Below are positions 1-9,867 of a DNA stretch of 39,368 bases, in pieces. Position 1 is the first letter of the stretch; every line of letters begins with the position of its first letter. Where the stretch lies: positions 4,277 to 43,644 of the forward strand of contig DCSW01000089.1 in the NCBI GenBank assembly GCA_002325825.1, given 5' to 3'. The translations under genes and the position numbers were made by a program. The stretch comes from Collimonas sp. UBA1456. Its GTDB lineage: Bacteria; Pseudomonadota; Gammaproteobacteria; Burkholderiales; Burkholderiaceae_D. The notes beneath the pieces are model-generated. The model did not search any database. It worked only from the letters and a program-made list of their open reading frames with translations, and was not told where the DNA came from.

Positions 1-125
1 AGGTTATTTATCTGGCCATCTCGCAAGCCGCGAAGAAATGGAACATGCCGATCCAGAATTGGCGCATGACCTTAAATCGCTTTATGATCCAATTCAAAGT
101 ACGTATTCAAAAGTACGATCATTGA
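1..125 (+). mobile_element. 3' end of an IS256-family transposase (remnant)
   Basis: Reading from base 3, 40 codons run to a TGA at 123-125. They carry the stretch LAISQAAKKWNMPIQNW, which matches the C-terminal signature of IS256-type (mutator) transposases, where an aromatic 'KKW..PI..W' segment precedes the end of the protein. The rest of the element lies outside the window, so I cannot tell whether the upstream part is intact. No terminal inverted repeat or target duplication could be recognised after the stop. It abuts the decayed DUF349 gene on the opposite strand. The family call rests on recall of the motif. Confidence 0.6.
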
Positions 126-249
126 TAATGCAGTGGAATTTACACAGAAGCGTTTACAGGATCATTAACCCGAATTGGTACGATTGTAACGCGCCATTTG
201 GTACATCTTCACTCCAGCATTGACAAGTCACAGATATCAACAGTTGCTC

Positions 250-1861
250 TGGGATATTTCTTGCGATGGTACAGTCTTTAAATGATGTCTGCAGGACCTC
301 GACCTGCAATGCTTCCTAAAGTCGGATTCACCTTCATTTTCGGAATTACCGAGATTAGCTAGCGGGTAGTTGCGCCGCTTCCTTAATCAGTCTTTCGCGA
401 CTGGTGATTTCGCTTCGTTATTGCCAGGACAGCGGCGTTAGCAACATCTGCATTGCTGCAGAAAACGTGTTATCAAGTACTTTTTATCACTACGATTAAT
501 CGGAACCAGGTCCTCCCAGGCTTGCTGCTGGAAATGTGCGGCGACCGAAGCATAGGCCTGCGGTGTAGGCAACTTCGAGGTTTCTCACAAACCTTTTGGC
601 GCCGATTTAGAGCTGACTCCCAGCGACTTTCGGCGAGTTCGCGGGCTGCCGATCTTCTTCGCCAGTTCGGTTGGCGCGATTTTTTGCGCGGTCAACTCTT
701 CGTGCGAGACATTACCGCTCCCAGAGCGCCAAACCTTACAAATGGCTCATTTCCCGCCCGCAGACCTGCGTCAGACGATTAATTTGCGCCGCACTTGGTT
801 TATGGACTCTGAAATCGATGGAGCGCAAGGTTTTGTCGACATCCATCGCGGCCTGCAAGGTACCTTATTTCAGAGATTTCTCCAGTTCGTCCAAACACTC
901 GGCAATATTGGCCCCATTTGCTATTGTCAGCCAACTCTTTCTCGGTCTTTTGCGCCGTTCGAATTTCTTCCGACTTGCTGATCACTGGCGTGTGTAATTC
1001 CAGAAATTGCCTGATAGCGCCGTACAATTTCGTCGTCCAGTACAGGGCAGGGCAGGGCAAGTGCGGCAACGCCTACCAGATACTTTTTAATGCCTGGGGA
1101 TGCAAGGTTTCGGTGGTACCCTCCCATGTCGTCAGCAGAGATCGGCGAGTTTGCGGCACGTATTCATATTCCTGCAGACCGACTAGCATCTTGAGAAGTA
1201 CTCGAGCTCCCTGTGCGAAATCGGCTGTAAGATCGCATGGCAACGTCGCGGCTTCGGTATGAGTGGGACAGGTCGCCATCTCCACTTTCAGCACGTCCAG
1301 TGCCGCCGTTTGGGGTACATGGTGAACATCGGCCTTGGCTTGTTGTTGTTATTTGCGTACGCTATCCAGAAAACCGATGGCCGTGCGCTACAAAGTTGCC
1401 TGAGAGCGACCAGACGCATAGCCAGTGTCGTCCGTAATTGATAAAATTCTGGTAAGAGTAAGGCCGGCGCGGCGCTTGCTTCGCATCTCAGAAGACGCTG
1501 CACCTGAGTCACGCTGGTGCTAGCCTTTTAAGTGACTAATTACTGCTGGCGCACGCCATCCAATCTGCTTTGCTTCAATTTGGCCACGCGCCGATCAGTA
1601 TTACTGCAGGCTTGCATCACCTTTTCCAATGCCTCTCGGCTTTGTACCCGTTGCGCCGCACGCAGGCGGACATCGGCAAAACCTGATTGCAGGATGAATG
1701 CGACGTCCGCCGCTTCATCGCTCAGCATGTCGGTCTAGCTCAGTGCTTGCTGCTTTGCCTGGTTCGACAATTTACTGGCTTCGGTGCGCACTGCGGCTTG
1801 TTTCTCGACGATAGGTTGAGGGCGCAGCGCGATCCGCGCATTTGGATAAAAATCCGAACAT
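250..1861 (-). pseudogene. DUF349 domain protein, heavily decayed
   Basis: No long frame is open, but minus-strand pieces in alternating frames line up with the large alpha-helical DUF349 proteins of Oxalobacteraceae. The probable start is ATG at 1859-1861 (MFGFLSKCADRAAP). A frameshift leads into a helical segment with LRAAQRVQSREALEKVM and DRRVAKLKQSRLDGVRQQ at about 1540-1690. Further fragments near 680-1000 and 370-600 include AYASVAAHFQQQA and ITSRERLIKEAAQL. The 3' boundary is uncertain. DUF349 proteins have no firmly established function. The many frameshifts and stops exclude a product of normal size. The next gene upstream, with 94 bases between them, is the intact cinA-like gene on the same strand. 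Confidence 0.6.
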
Positions 1862-1955
1862 ATGATGCCCATCATACGGGGGGCACATTACCATCAGAAT
1901 TTCTCGCGGAAAGCGCAATGGGTTAAGTAAATATGAGTAACACCCCCCCCGGAAG

Positions 1956-2756
1956 TTACGCAGGACGGTATTCTGCTTTGATCTGATCCAGGCCGGCAAG
2001 AATTTTTTTAAACGCTGCCGCGCTTTGTAGCGCCTCACCTTTGACACCCAGGTCAATGTGAGGCCGGGCATTCCCATGACCGACGTGCGGCAGACTGAAC
2101 ACCTTCACCAGAGGAAATTCCGCTTCGATCACTTCCATCAACGGTGTCAGTGAAGACTCAATCGCCTCGAATACCAGCACCGATTGCTCTAGTTGAGGAT
2201 TCTGATGGAACAGGTCGACGTAATAGGTCTCCAGTACCCACTCTAACATAGGCCAGGCCATGACCGGAAAGCCCGGCACAAAATGGTGCATACCGCCATT
2301 ACTGTTGCGGATAGAGAAACCCGGGATCTTGTTGTAGGGATTCGGAATGATGTCGGCGCCATTCGGGAACTCGCCCATCTTTAGCCGATGCAAGTTATCT
2401 GGCGTATCGTAATCGACCTCTCCCCCGGCATCGCGCACGGTATCGGCAATCCGCTCACGGATTTTATCGCGCGCCTGCGGCTGCAGTTGCAGCGGAACAC
2501 CGAGCGCTGCCGCGGCGCACTGACGGGTGTGATCGTCCGGCGTAGCGCCAATGCCTCCGGTGCAAAATACGATATCGCCACTGTCGAAAGTTCGCTTGAG
2601 GGTGGCAGTGATGCGGGCTGGATCGTCACCGACATATTCTGCCCAACTCAGGCTCAAGCCGCGCGCCGACAGCATTTCCAGAATTTTAGGGAAATGTTTA
2701 TCGACACGCCTGCCAGACAGAATTTCGTCGCCGATTATGATGAGTCCGATTGTCAT
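1956..2756 (-). CDS. CinA-like molybdopterin-binding (MoCF) domain protein
   Basis: This 266-residue ORF starts at ATG and carries a MoaB/Mog-type molybdopterin-binding fold. The N-terminus has the family's GDEIL at residues 9-13. The ligand-loop motif TGGIGATPDD lies at about 66-75, and PGFP follows at about 170. It corresponds to the N-terminal half of CinA only; the C-terminal nicotinamide-mononucleotide amidase domain is absent, as in many stand-alone 'competence/damage-inducible protein A' homologues. The true reaction of this subfamily is not established. It is cytosolic, with no signal peptide. Its survival is notable because the molybdenum cofactor genes moaA and moeA a few kilobases away are destroyed, which suggests its role is not cofactor synthesis. 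Confidence 0.85.
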   Translation of the reverse strand: MTIGLIIIGDEILSGRRVDKHFPKILEMLSARGLSLSWAEYVGDDPARITATLKRTFDSGDIVFCTGGIGATPDDHTRQCAAAALGVPLQLQPQARDKIRERIADTVRDAGGEVDYDTPDNLHRLKMGEFPNGADIIPNPYNKIPGFSIRNSNGGMHHFVPGFPVMAWPMLEWVLETYYVDLFHQNPQLEQSVLVFEAIESSLTPLMEVIEAEFPLVKVFSLPHVGHGNARPHIDLGVKGEALQSAAAFKKILAGLDQIKAEYRPA

Positions 2757-2908
2757 GAAGATCGCAGCTTAGTTGCAGAAAATGAAGAAAATATAGACAT
2801 GAAAATAACCTTGTTGCAAAACTTCGAAACAGTCGCCAACCGTCTTACCCATGAATATTGACTAGGGTATGAAAGTTGATTTCACTTTGGATCTAAAGTA
2901 TTCAACAG

Positions 2909-3757
2909 TTAATGAATTTCCTCTCTATCATCTCTCTTGGTTATAATAATTGATACCTGACCGGCAGAGCGATACTTGGCTAACGCTTCCAGACAATAAT
3001 ATTCAAACCACAAACCGGTAAATACAAACACCAGTACATATAACAAGATCGAACCTGTCGCCAGTAGAGGGAAAACTACCAGCAACAGCGCACCGCCCAG
3101 CCATAATACAGTTGGCGCAGCCCCCATGGCGCCGGTAATGATACCGATCACCAGTAATGGCCAGCGATGAGTCCGCAAGATCGACCGCAGTTCTTGCTTG
3201 TCGGCATGGGCCGCCAGCGCTTCGTAGGCAAACACGCGGTAGATTAGCCAACCCCACAACACCAGCGGGATTAATAATGCGAATGGCGAAATCAGCCACA
3301 GCGGCAAGGTCACCAGCCACAGCACGCAGAACAGCAAGAAAGCAGAAAACGCGGTCCAGATACTGCCAAGGAGCGAGCCGCCCTCACGCAGTTCAAGCGC
3401 AGAGAAATGGCGGCAGCAGACATGTCGCACGGTTGCCGGCAACGCGAATACGTCAACAAACAGCAGTACAGTCAGGATTATCCATGGGAGCAATAGCCAC
3501 AGCGCCAGCCACGGCACTATGACAGTTTTGCGTGCGCCCAGGCCGAGCCAGGCCGGAATGTAATTGACAAAACCAATGCCAGCATTGCTAGCAAAGTAAT
3601 TCTTTTGTAACCAGTCTATCAGCGGCTGCAAGCCCCACCACAGCGCCAGTCCCCAGATTAGGATCGACAAGAAAAACGGCAGTAAAGTCGGCATCAGCAT
3701 GCGGTAATGCAGCTGCGACAATACAGCCCTGCCGAAGGAAATTAATATGGGGCGCAT
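2909..3757 (-). CDS. EI24-domain integral membrane protein
   Basis: The ORF is open from 3982, but residues before MRPILISFGRAVLSQL belong to the end of the upstream decayed gene. I place the start at ATG 3755-3757, giving about 282 residues. That ATG overlaps the stop of the upstream reading frame as TGATG, the usual arrangement for translational coupling. The protein has about six hydrophobic segments, for example TLLPFFLSILIWGLALWW, ALWLLLPWIILTVLLFV, AFLLFCVLWLVTLPLWLI and the C-terminal LLYVLVFVFTGLWFEYY. This fits the EI24/CysZ-like family seen in betaproteobacteria. The substrate is unknown; CysZ homologues import sulfate, but that role cannot be claimed here. It appears intact. Confidence 0.75.
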   Translation of the reverse strand: MRPILISFGRAVLSQLHYRMLMPTLLPFFLSILIWGLALWWGLQPLIDWLQKNYFASNAGIGFVNYIPAWLGLGARKTVIVPWLALWLLLPWIILTVLLFVDVFALPATVRHVCCRHFSALELREGGSLLGSIWTAFSAFLLFCVLWLVTLPLWLISPFALLIPLVLWGWLIYRVFAYEALAAHADKQELRSILRTHRWPLLVIGIITGAMGAAPTVLWLGGALLLVVFPLLATGSILLYVLVFVFTGLWFEYYCLEALAKYRSAGQVSIIITKRDDREEIH

Positions 3758-4709
3758 CAGTGGGATGACTTTCTGGAAAATTCGACCATGCATTTCAGTC
3801 CCAGCCACTGCTGTGGCCAAAAGTGCCGGCCGGCCTGTTGGCCATCGCCACTCGATCATGCCAACCGGTATGCTCGAAGGTCTTGCCAAAATATGCTGTG
3901 CGGAACAGGCTGTCCCAGAATGAAAACAGCACACCGAAGTTATGACCGCCCAAGGTGCTCTTGCTTTTGCTATCATGGCCAATACCAGTTGCGTGATGCC
4001 AACGATGAAACCATGGCGATATCATGACGGCATCGTTCATCAGGCTAGAATGAATCCGCATTTTGGAATGCCGCAGGCTTTGCATCATTCGCGTGATCGA
4101 TACTAGCAGTACATAATCCGCCGGCTCGACACCGATCCCCAGCGCCATCGTGACGTGGTGCATCATGCCATCGAACGGGTAATTAAGACCATCGCTCCAC
4201 AAGTTCATGTTCTTGCTGGATATGGTGCAGACTGTACAAGCCCAACAACCAACCTAAGCCATGCTGCGCGCAGTGACACCAGTACTTGCAGAAATCAAGT
4301 ACCAGCAGGTACAGCAGCGGCTTGTCGGTAACGCCAGGTAAAAAAATTTCCAGGTTTAACGGGGTGAAGCCGTCCAGGTACAGCAACTCTGTTCCTTTTG
4401 CCAACAATGAATCGATCATAAAAAATACCAGGACCTAAAATGCGCTGACCCTATACAGCACATTGTAGAGGAAATCGAGCGGTCATGCGCGACGATCGAT
4501 AATTGCATGTACGGGAATCACACTTTCCAGCGGCCACAAACACAAGAAACAGCAAGATCAGCTCACAATGCCGCTCAAAAACAATTCAGCGCCATCGAAG
4601 GCGTCCTCCAGGTATTCGCTAAACCTGCATGAAATATCAGCAGCTGCACCATCGACTGAAACAACCATGCCTGATCGCCGGAAAACCAGTTTACTAAGAT
4701 ATCGATCAT
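3757..4709 (-). pseudogene. Sterol desaturase / fatty acid hydroxylase family, broken
   Basis: The minus-strand ATG at 4707-4709 opens a hydrophobic N-terminus (MIDILVNWFSGDQAWLFQSM). The frame then shifts through LEDAFDGAELFLSGIV, and further shifts join a piece from about 4183-4419 to one from about 3795-4208. Remnants of the membrane di-iron histidine clusters are visible: LHHIQQEHE, and FHRWHHATGIGHDSKS near 3980. The C-terminal part FWPQQWLGLKCMV is in yet another frame and ends at a TGA overlapping the EI24 start. At least three frameshifts and an in-frame stop make it non-functional. Such enzymes hydroxylate lipids at membranes; the substrate of this one is unknown. Confidence 0.7.
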
Positions 4710-4734
4710 AATGCCATATGTGCCTTTCTACTTT

Positions 4735-5578
4735 TTACACCGCAACCAGCCCTTTCAGGTTGCCCTTGTAGGTCGGATGATCTCGTAGTGTGGAGAAAAA
4801 CAGAAACCTTTTTTTAATCCGCTGATCAGCGGCTCCAGCACTGCCGGTGACCAAGGATTCTTAGGCGACTAGATGTCCTGATGGGCCATCGCAATATCGC
4901 CATCCTTCAAGTTTCTCAAACTGTGTTCGAGCAGCATCTGGTTCGGCCATTTATCGCTCGACAGTTCGTCGCTTGAAAATCCAGCCTCGGCCCTGGCCAC
5001 ACGCTTCGCCCACGGCCAGCGTGTGCGGCGTCAGATGACCGCCAGGTGTGCTCCAGAAACGACCGATATGTGTACCTCTCAAACTCTGAAAGAGTTGATC
5101 GGCGCGGTTCAATTTATCGTAATACTGCTGCACGGTCCAGGCTTGTAGCTTGCCACCGCTGTCGCCGAATTGTGGCTTGATTTCGATTTTTTCGTCAGGA
5201 AAATCGCGCTTGCCATAAACATGATCGAAAGTATGGCTGCCGAACGCATGACCGTTGGCTACCGACGATCTCCAGAATAGCGCCCTGCCTGGATCGAATG
5301 TGTAATCTCCGTTGACGGTTTTTATTGGCCATAAAAATGTGGCCTTGATGTGATGACAGCGTAGGATCTGGGTGAAAAACCGACCTGGTACGGATCGACG
5401 ATATCCTTGACTCGGCTCTGAATCTGGCCGCTCTTGGGGGTGGCAGGTGTAGCAGCGAATTGCCGGTAGCGGCAGCCACGACTACGCTGAAAGTAGCCAG
5501 ATCGGCGGCACCTCCGTGCTGCGCGATCCACCATGATATTGTCATATTACTCAGAAATAGCGTACTGATCGTCGCCAT
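4735..5578 (-). pseudogene. Polysaccharide deacetylase family, broken
   Basis: The minus-strand fragments include a signal-peptide-like start (about 5578-5440). A segment in another frame contains GHAFGSHTFDHVYGKRDF (about 5190-5260), whose HxxxH-like HTFDH is the metal-binding signature of the NodB/polysaccharide deacetylase fold. A further piece reads YYDKLNRADQLFQSL and FWSTPGGHLTPH, and the tail STLRDHPTYKGNLKGLVAV ends at the TAA at 4735-4737. Several frameshifts separate these blocks, so no functional enzyme can be made. The family removes acetyl groups from envelope or exported polysaccharide. The gene lay downstream of moeA in the same direction. Confidence 0.6.
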
Positions 5579-5619
5579 TTCGGCTGGCTAGCACGAAGAA
5601 AAGAGGTTCATCTAGGTTT

Positions 5620-6305
5620 TTAGATCAGCCCGTCAAACAAGATCGCGTCGCCATGATCGTGCCTCAGCACGATCATGCAATCCGCTTCCGTCATCAAGAG
5701 CAATATGCCGAAATTTTAGGCGCGGCGGTAGATCGTACCGACCAGCGGCCATGGCCAGGATGCCGCACTGATATTCGGGGTGCGATCTAAGCGCTTGCAG
5801 ATCTTGACGGCAGTGATCGCTGGCATCGGCGGCAACGCGGCAATTTGCGTTCTCATCATCTGCAATAGCGCATCGCGCGCAAAGAAATAAAACGACACCA
5901 TCACATCGGATTGTCAGGAAGACGTAAAACAGCGCCTGCCTGTCGCCGACAGCGACGCCGTCAAACCTTTGGCGATGTCCAGCGATGCCAGAAAGGCAAG
6001 ATCGGACCGGCCGCAGAACGCAGAATATGGCACCGACGCAATACCTGCGAGCCGTATCTCAAGTCTTCGCCGGCCAGACGTAGATTGGCGCCGGGTTTGA
6101 CGACATCACCTGAAATGGTGACAGAATCGTTTGTTGCGCCATTGACAAACTCTCGCGAAATCAGGGTATCGAGCGTGGCCGAGATTAGTGTGCCGGAACG
6201 GCGATCGGCGAAATGATATTTCTTGCCATAATCCGGCCTAGCACGCTGCGCAACGCGATTTTTTCAACTTCCGTGACCGGCGTAATGAAATCACGAATGA
6301 TGGAG
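5620..6305 (-). pseudogene. moeA: moeA, molybdopterin molybdenumtransferase (remnant with internal deletion)
   Basis: The N-terminal block IIRDFITPVTEVEKIALRSV, followed by RNIISPIAVPAH, is the typical start of MoeA. GDVVKPGANLRLAGEDLRYG follows in another frame, then a degraded equivalent of the 'STGDEL' region. It jumps directly to a C-terminal block beginning MVSFYFFARDALLQMM, which in MoeA follows LPGNPVA. The roughly 100 residues normally between these landmarks are missing. The C-terminus (MTEADCMIVL ... AILFDGLI) is recognisable and ends at TAA 5620-5622. MoeA inserts molybdate into molybdopterin. Here the deletion plus frameshifts abolish it. Its 5' end is fused directly to a moaA remnant. 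Confidence 0.75.
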
Positions 6306-6671
6306 TGTAACATCGAGCCCATCCAATTCTTGCGAGACCGAAAAGTCAGCATCGTTCATGCGGTTGAATATGGTTTCTTTGAATGTATCGAGGGAGACAC
6401 GGTGACTCGTTTGAGGCTGTTATCATTTTAATGACCAGGCTTTCGTTGCCAGAAGCGAATCGTTGGTGGTCAGCGTCAGGTCGAGACACTTTTCCGTTCG
6501 GCGTCTTCAGCGCACTCAGAATCTCGATCAGGCACTCGATGCTCTTGCGCGTTAGAAACTCACCCCGCTGGTCATGCGGATTTTGTGCACGCCGTGCGCC
6601 TCAAACAGGCTGGCAAGGTTAGCGGCAAAAAACTACGGCTACCGATTAGCGGTATGACTTTTTAGTCATGA
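6306..6671 (-). pseudogene. moaA: moaA, GTP 3',8-cyclase (truncated remnant fused to moeA)
   Basis: The minus-strand ATG at 6669-6671 starts MTKK, and after a one-base shift the MoaA-like VIPLIGSR. The radical-SAM CxxxCxxC loop that should follow at about residues 30-40 is absent, apparently deleted. The sequence resumes at LASLFEAHGVHKIRMT, the MoaA 'HGV.KIRLTGGEP' region, then LTLTTNDSLLA, and in a third frame VSLDTFKETIFNRMNDADFSV, the MoaA middle region. It then runs straight into moeA. In Burkholderiales the usual order is moaA-mobA-moeA, so the rest of moaA and all of mobA appear deleted. The first step of molybdenum cofactor synthesis is therefore lost at this locus. Confidence 0.7.
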
Positions 6672-6879
6672 TGTGTTTATGAGAAGATGTTCAAGCATTT
6701 TCTATCGGTTGTAACGTTTACAAAATACCATGTGCATGAATTTTTAGCTTTGGCATGGCATTATCCACGCCACACGCATTGGCTTGAGACGTGACGAAGG
6801 GGGTATTAGACTACCTTTGTCGTATTGCCATCTTACTTCGTCGCGTCAAGAGTAGCGGCGCAAGACGCTGCTGTGTTGC

Positions 6880-9855
6880 TTAACCCTGCGAACGCTTGGT
6901 TTCGACCTGTTGCAGCGATTCGTTGGATTGCGGCGGCAACGGCTTGCGCTGGCGCAGCACACGCGGCGTGGCGACAATGCTTGCACTCGCTTCCTGGGCT
7001 GCACGCAACTTGGTCGGATCGGTTGCGGCTAGTGTTAGGCCAGCTGCGGCCAGCATATTTTGCAGATTGTCGACTTCGGCCAGCGCTGGCACAGCAGCCG
7101 GCTTTAAAGGGACTGGAGCTGCTGCTGTCGGCCGGTCAACCACAATCGCAGCGATTTCTGCCATGACCAATTGATCCTGCGTCGATGCCGCTATGCTTGG
7201 GACGATCGGCGCAGACTCGGCTTCGACCGCTGTCGGCGTTGCTGCAATGGGAGCCGGCGCGCTGATCGAAGTCGGCTCGACTGAGGCGGCTACCGCCACT
7301 GTCTCTTGTTGCAATTGAAGCAATTGCGGAACCAACGATGCAGCAATTGTGTTCGACATCGCAGTCGGTACTATCGGCGTTTCAATCGTCGGAGCGTCAA
7401 CTTCTTGCGAAGCCGGTACCGAGGAGGCCATCATCGGTACATCGTTATTTGCGTGGCTTGAGGCTTCGGCTCGAACCGGAGCGTTGTACGGTACTGCAAC
7501 AGCAGTAGGCGCAGCTTCCTCAGCAGCTTCCGATGCCGTATTTGTATACGCTTTGTCATTTCCTAGCTCTTCTGTCAAGCTTTCGCTAGCATCGCGATCA
7601 CGGCGGTTACGATTGCGACCGCCGCGACGACGACGTGGAACTTCACCTTGCTCGCTGGTTTTCGTCTCAATCACGCCGCCATCGATCTGATTTGGCTCTA
7701 TCGCTTCGACGACGCCTGTCGCGGCAACGCCAGCGACTGCTGTAACGCCTCTTTTCAGCAAGACTTCATCAATCTTGGCTTCTACGGCCACTTCTTTGCG
7801 CTCTTCGCGCGGCTGACGTGGTCGACGCTCACCGCGTTCCCGACGGTTTTCGTTGCGTGCTTCCGACTTGCTTTCGTTGTTGTCGCGCGGCTCTTTCGGT
7901 TCACGCGACTCGTCTGCTTCGCGCGTTGGACGTTGTTGCGTCTTCGCTTCCATGGTTTCGACTACCGGTTTCTTTACGTGGTCATCGTGTTCTTCGCCAC
8001 GGTAGCGGTTGCGGCCGTTACGATTGCGGCCGCGCTGGCCGCCGCGAGTGTTGCGGTCACCACGGTCGCGCTGTTGCGGGCCATCGGCTTCGGTTGTCGC
8101 CGCTGGAACCACTATCGGCACTGCCGACTTGCCGAAAAGGAAATCAAATATCTTGCTGAGGAAGCCCACTTCCACCACGCTGTTTGCTACCGACGCGGCG
8201 ACTGCAGGATCGGCCTCGACCACCGGCTTACGTTCGACAATCGGTGCCGGCTGGCCAAGCGCAATACCCTTGACAACGGCTTCCTGGCGCGGACGACCCT
8301 CTTCTTTTTTACTTTTGCTGTAGCCGATGTCAGTATCGTTTTTCTCTGCCATCGCATAGCTAGCCTGCGATTCTTCCAGGCGCGTATCGTCATGCTTCAG
8401 ACGTTCCAGCTTGTAATGCGGAGTTTCCAGATGCTTGTTCAGGATTAGGATGATACCGACGCGGTGACGCGTCTCGATCTTCAGGATTTCGGCTCGCTTC
8501 TCGTTGAGTAGGAAAGCAGCGACGTCGACTGGTGCCTGGACGTGAATCGCTGCCGAGTTTTCCTTCATAGCTTCTTCCTGGATGATACGTAGGACTTGTA
8601 AAGCGGACGATTCGGTATCACGAATATGACCTGTTCCATTGCAACGCAGGCAAGTTACGTGACTGCCTTCCGACAGCGACGGACGCAAGCGCTGTCGCGA
8701 TAATTCCATCAAGCCGAAGCGCGATATCTTGCCCATCTGAACGCGGGCGCGGTCATAGTGCAGGGCGTCTTTCAGGCGAGTTTCGACTTCACGCTGGTTC
8801 TTGGAATTCCCCATGTCGATGAAGTCGATCACGATCAACCCCCCCAGATCGCGCAAACGCAATTGACGCGCAACTTCTTCAGCCGCTTCGCAATTGGTGT
8901 TGAACGCGGTGGTTTCGATGTCGCTGCCGCGGGTAGCACGGGCCGAGTTGACGTCGACAGAAACCAGTGCTTCGGTATGGTCGATCACGATGGCGCCACC
9001 GGATGGCAACGGCACGTTGCGCGAGTACGCTGTTTCGATCTGGTGTTCGATCTGAAAGCGGGAGAACAGCGGCACGTCATCGCGATAACGTTTTACACGA
9101 TGCACCATATCGGGCATGACGTGAGCCATGAACTGCTGGGCCTGGTCGTGAATTTCGTCGGTATCGATTAGGATTTCGCCGATATTCGGTTGGAAATAGT
9201 CGCGAATCGCGCGGATCACCAGCGACGATTCCTGATAAATCAGGAAGGCGCCTTTACCTTCTCTACCAGCGCTTTCGATGGCGCGCCAAAGTTGCATCAG
9301 ATAGTTCAAGTCCCATTGCAATTCGTCAACATTGCGACCAATGCCAGCAGTTCTGGCGATCACCGACATGCCGCTTGGTAGGTCCAGTTGATCCATAGTT
9401 TCGCGCAGTTCCTGACGATCTTCGCCTTCAACCCGACGCGAAATACCGCCGCCGCGTGGATTATTCGGCATCAGGACCAAATAACGGCCCGCAAGAGAAA
9501 CGAAGGAGGTCAGGGCCGCGCCCTTGTTACCTCGCTCTTCCTTTTCGACCTGCACCATGATTTCCTGGCCTTCGAGCAATGCATCCCTGATCGATGTGTT
9601 GCAGGCGTCGACACCTTCCTTAAAATAGGTGCGGGCCACCTCCTTGAAAGGCAAAAAACCGTGGCGTTCTTCACCGTAGTTGACGAAACAGGCTTCCAAT
9701 GACGGCTCGATACGAGTAATCACACCTTTGTAAATATTGGACTTGCGTTGTTCGCGTCCGGTGGTTTCGATATCGATGTCGATGAGCCTTTGCCCGTCAA
9801 CAATTGCCACGCGCAGCTCTTCTTGCTGCGTAGCATTAAACAACATGCGTTTCAT
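6880..9855 (-). CDS. rne: Ribonuclease E
   Basis: The endoribonuclease of mRNA decay and rRNA/tRNA processing is intact, about 991 residues. I chose ATG 9853-9855 (MKRMLFNATQQEEL), the family's conserved start, which has a GGAGCG ribosome site upstream; the upstream in-frame start would add nine unconserved residues. The S1 domain lies at about 30-115 with an RNase H-like and 5'-sensor region after it. The catalytic aspartates are D301 in VSVDVNSAR and D344 in VIDFIDMG. The zinc-link is CLRC at about 402-405, the expected Cys pair with Leu for the usual Pro. Beyond about residue 510 lies a long low-complexity Arg/Glu/Ala-rich tail typical of the degradosome scaffold. It is divergent from rluC. 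Confidence 0.95.
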   Translation of the reverse strand: MKRMLFNATQQEELRVAIVDGQRLIDIDIETTGREQRKSNIYKGVITRIEPSLEACFVNYGEERHGFLPFKEVARTYFKEGVDACNTSIRDALLEGQEIMVQVEKEERGNKGAALTSFVSLAGRYLVLMPNNPRGGGISRRVEGEDRQELRETMDQLDLPSGMSVIARTAGIGRNVDELQWDLNYLMQLWRAIESAGREGKGAFLIYQESSLVIRAIRDYFQPNIGEILIDTDEIHDQAQQFMAHVMPDMVHRVKRYRDDVPLFSRFQIEHQIETAYSRNVPLPSGGAIVIDHTEALVSVDVNSARATRGSDIETTAFNTNCEAAEEVARQLRLRDLGGLIVIDFIDMGNSKNQREVETRLKDALHYDRARVQMGKISRFGLMELSRQRLRPSLSEGSHVTCLRCNGTGHIRDTESSALQVLRIIQEEAMKENSAAIHVQAPVDVAAFLLNEKRAEILKIETRHRVGIILILNKHLETPHYKLERLKHDDTRLEESQASYAMAEKNDTDIGYSKSKKEEGRPRQEAVVKGIALGQPAPIVERKPVVEADPAVAASVANSVVEVGFLSKIFDFLFGKSAVPIVVPAATTEADGPQQRDRGDRNTRGGQRGRNRNGRNRYRGEEHDDHVKKPVVETMEAKTQQRPTREADESREPKEPRDNNESKSEARNENRRERGERRPRQPREERKEVAVEAKIDEVLLKRGVTAVAGVAATGVVEAIEPNQIDGGVIETKTSEQGEVPRRRRGGRNRNRRDRDASESLTEELGNDKAYTNTASEAAEEAAPTAVAVPYNAPVRAEASSHANNDVPMMASSVPASQEVDAPTIETPIVPTAMSNTIAASLVPQLLQLQQETVAVAASVEPTSISAPAPIAATPTAVEAESAPIVPSIAASTQDQLVMAEIAAIVVDRPTAAAPVPLKPAAVPALAEVDNLQNMLAAAGLTLAATDPTKLRAAQEASASIVATPRVLRQRKPLPPQSNESLQQVETKRSQG

Positions 9856-9867
9856 TTTTTCGCTCCG

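Noticed and set aside
1942..1951. A run of eight C as a phase-variable tract
   Set aside because: It lies in the short gap between cinA-like and the DUF349 remnant, not inside an intact gene or at a clear promoter, so there is nothing for it to switch.
2388..2861. A 157-codon plus-strand frame inside the cinA-like gene
   Set aside because: Antisense to a clear protein-coding gene and lacking recognisable motifs.
250..6671. The many frameshifts as sequencing errors
   Set aside because: About 20 core genes in the same window are free of lesions, and the broken genes also show deletions, changed active-site residues and multiple stops, so random read errors do not explain the pattern.
7648..8448. 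A 266-codon plus-strand frame inside rne
   Set aside because: It is antisense to the low-complexity, GC-rich tail of RNase E, has biased composition rich in Phe, Arg and Val, and matches no fold I know. rne on the other strand is intact and explains the open frame.
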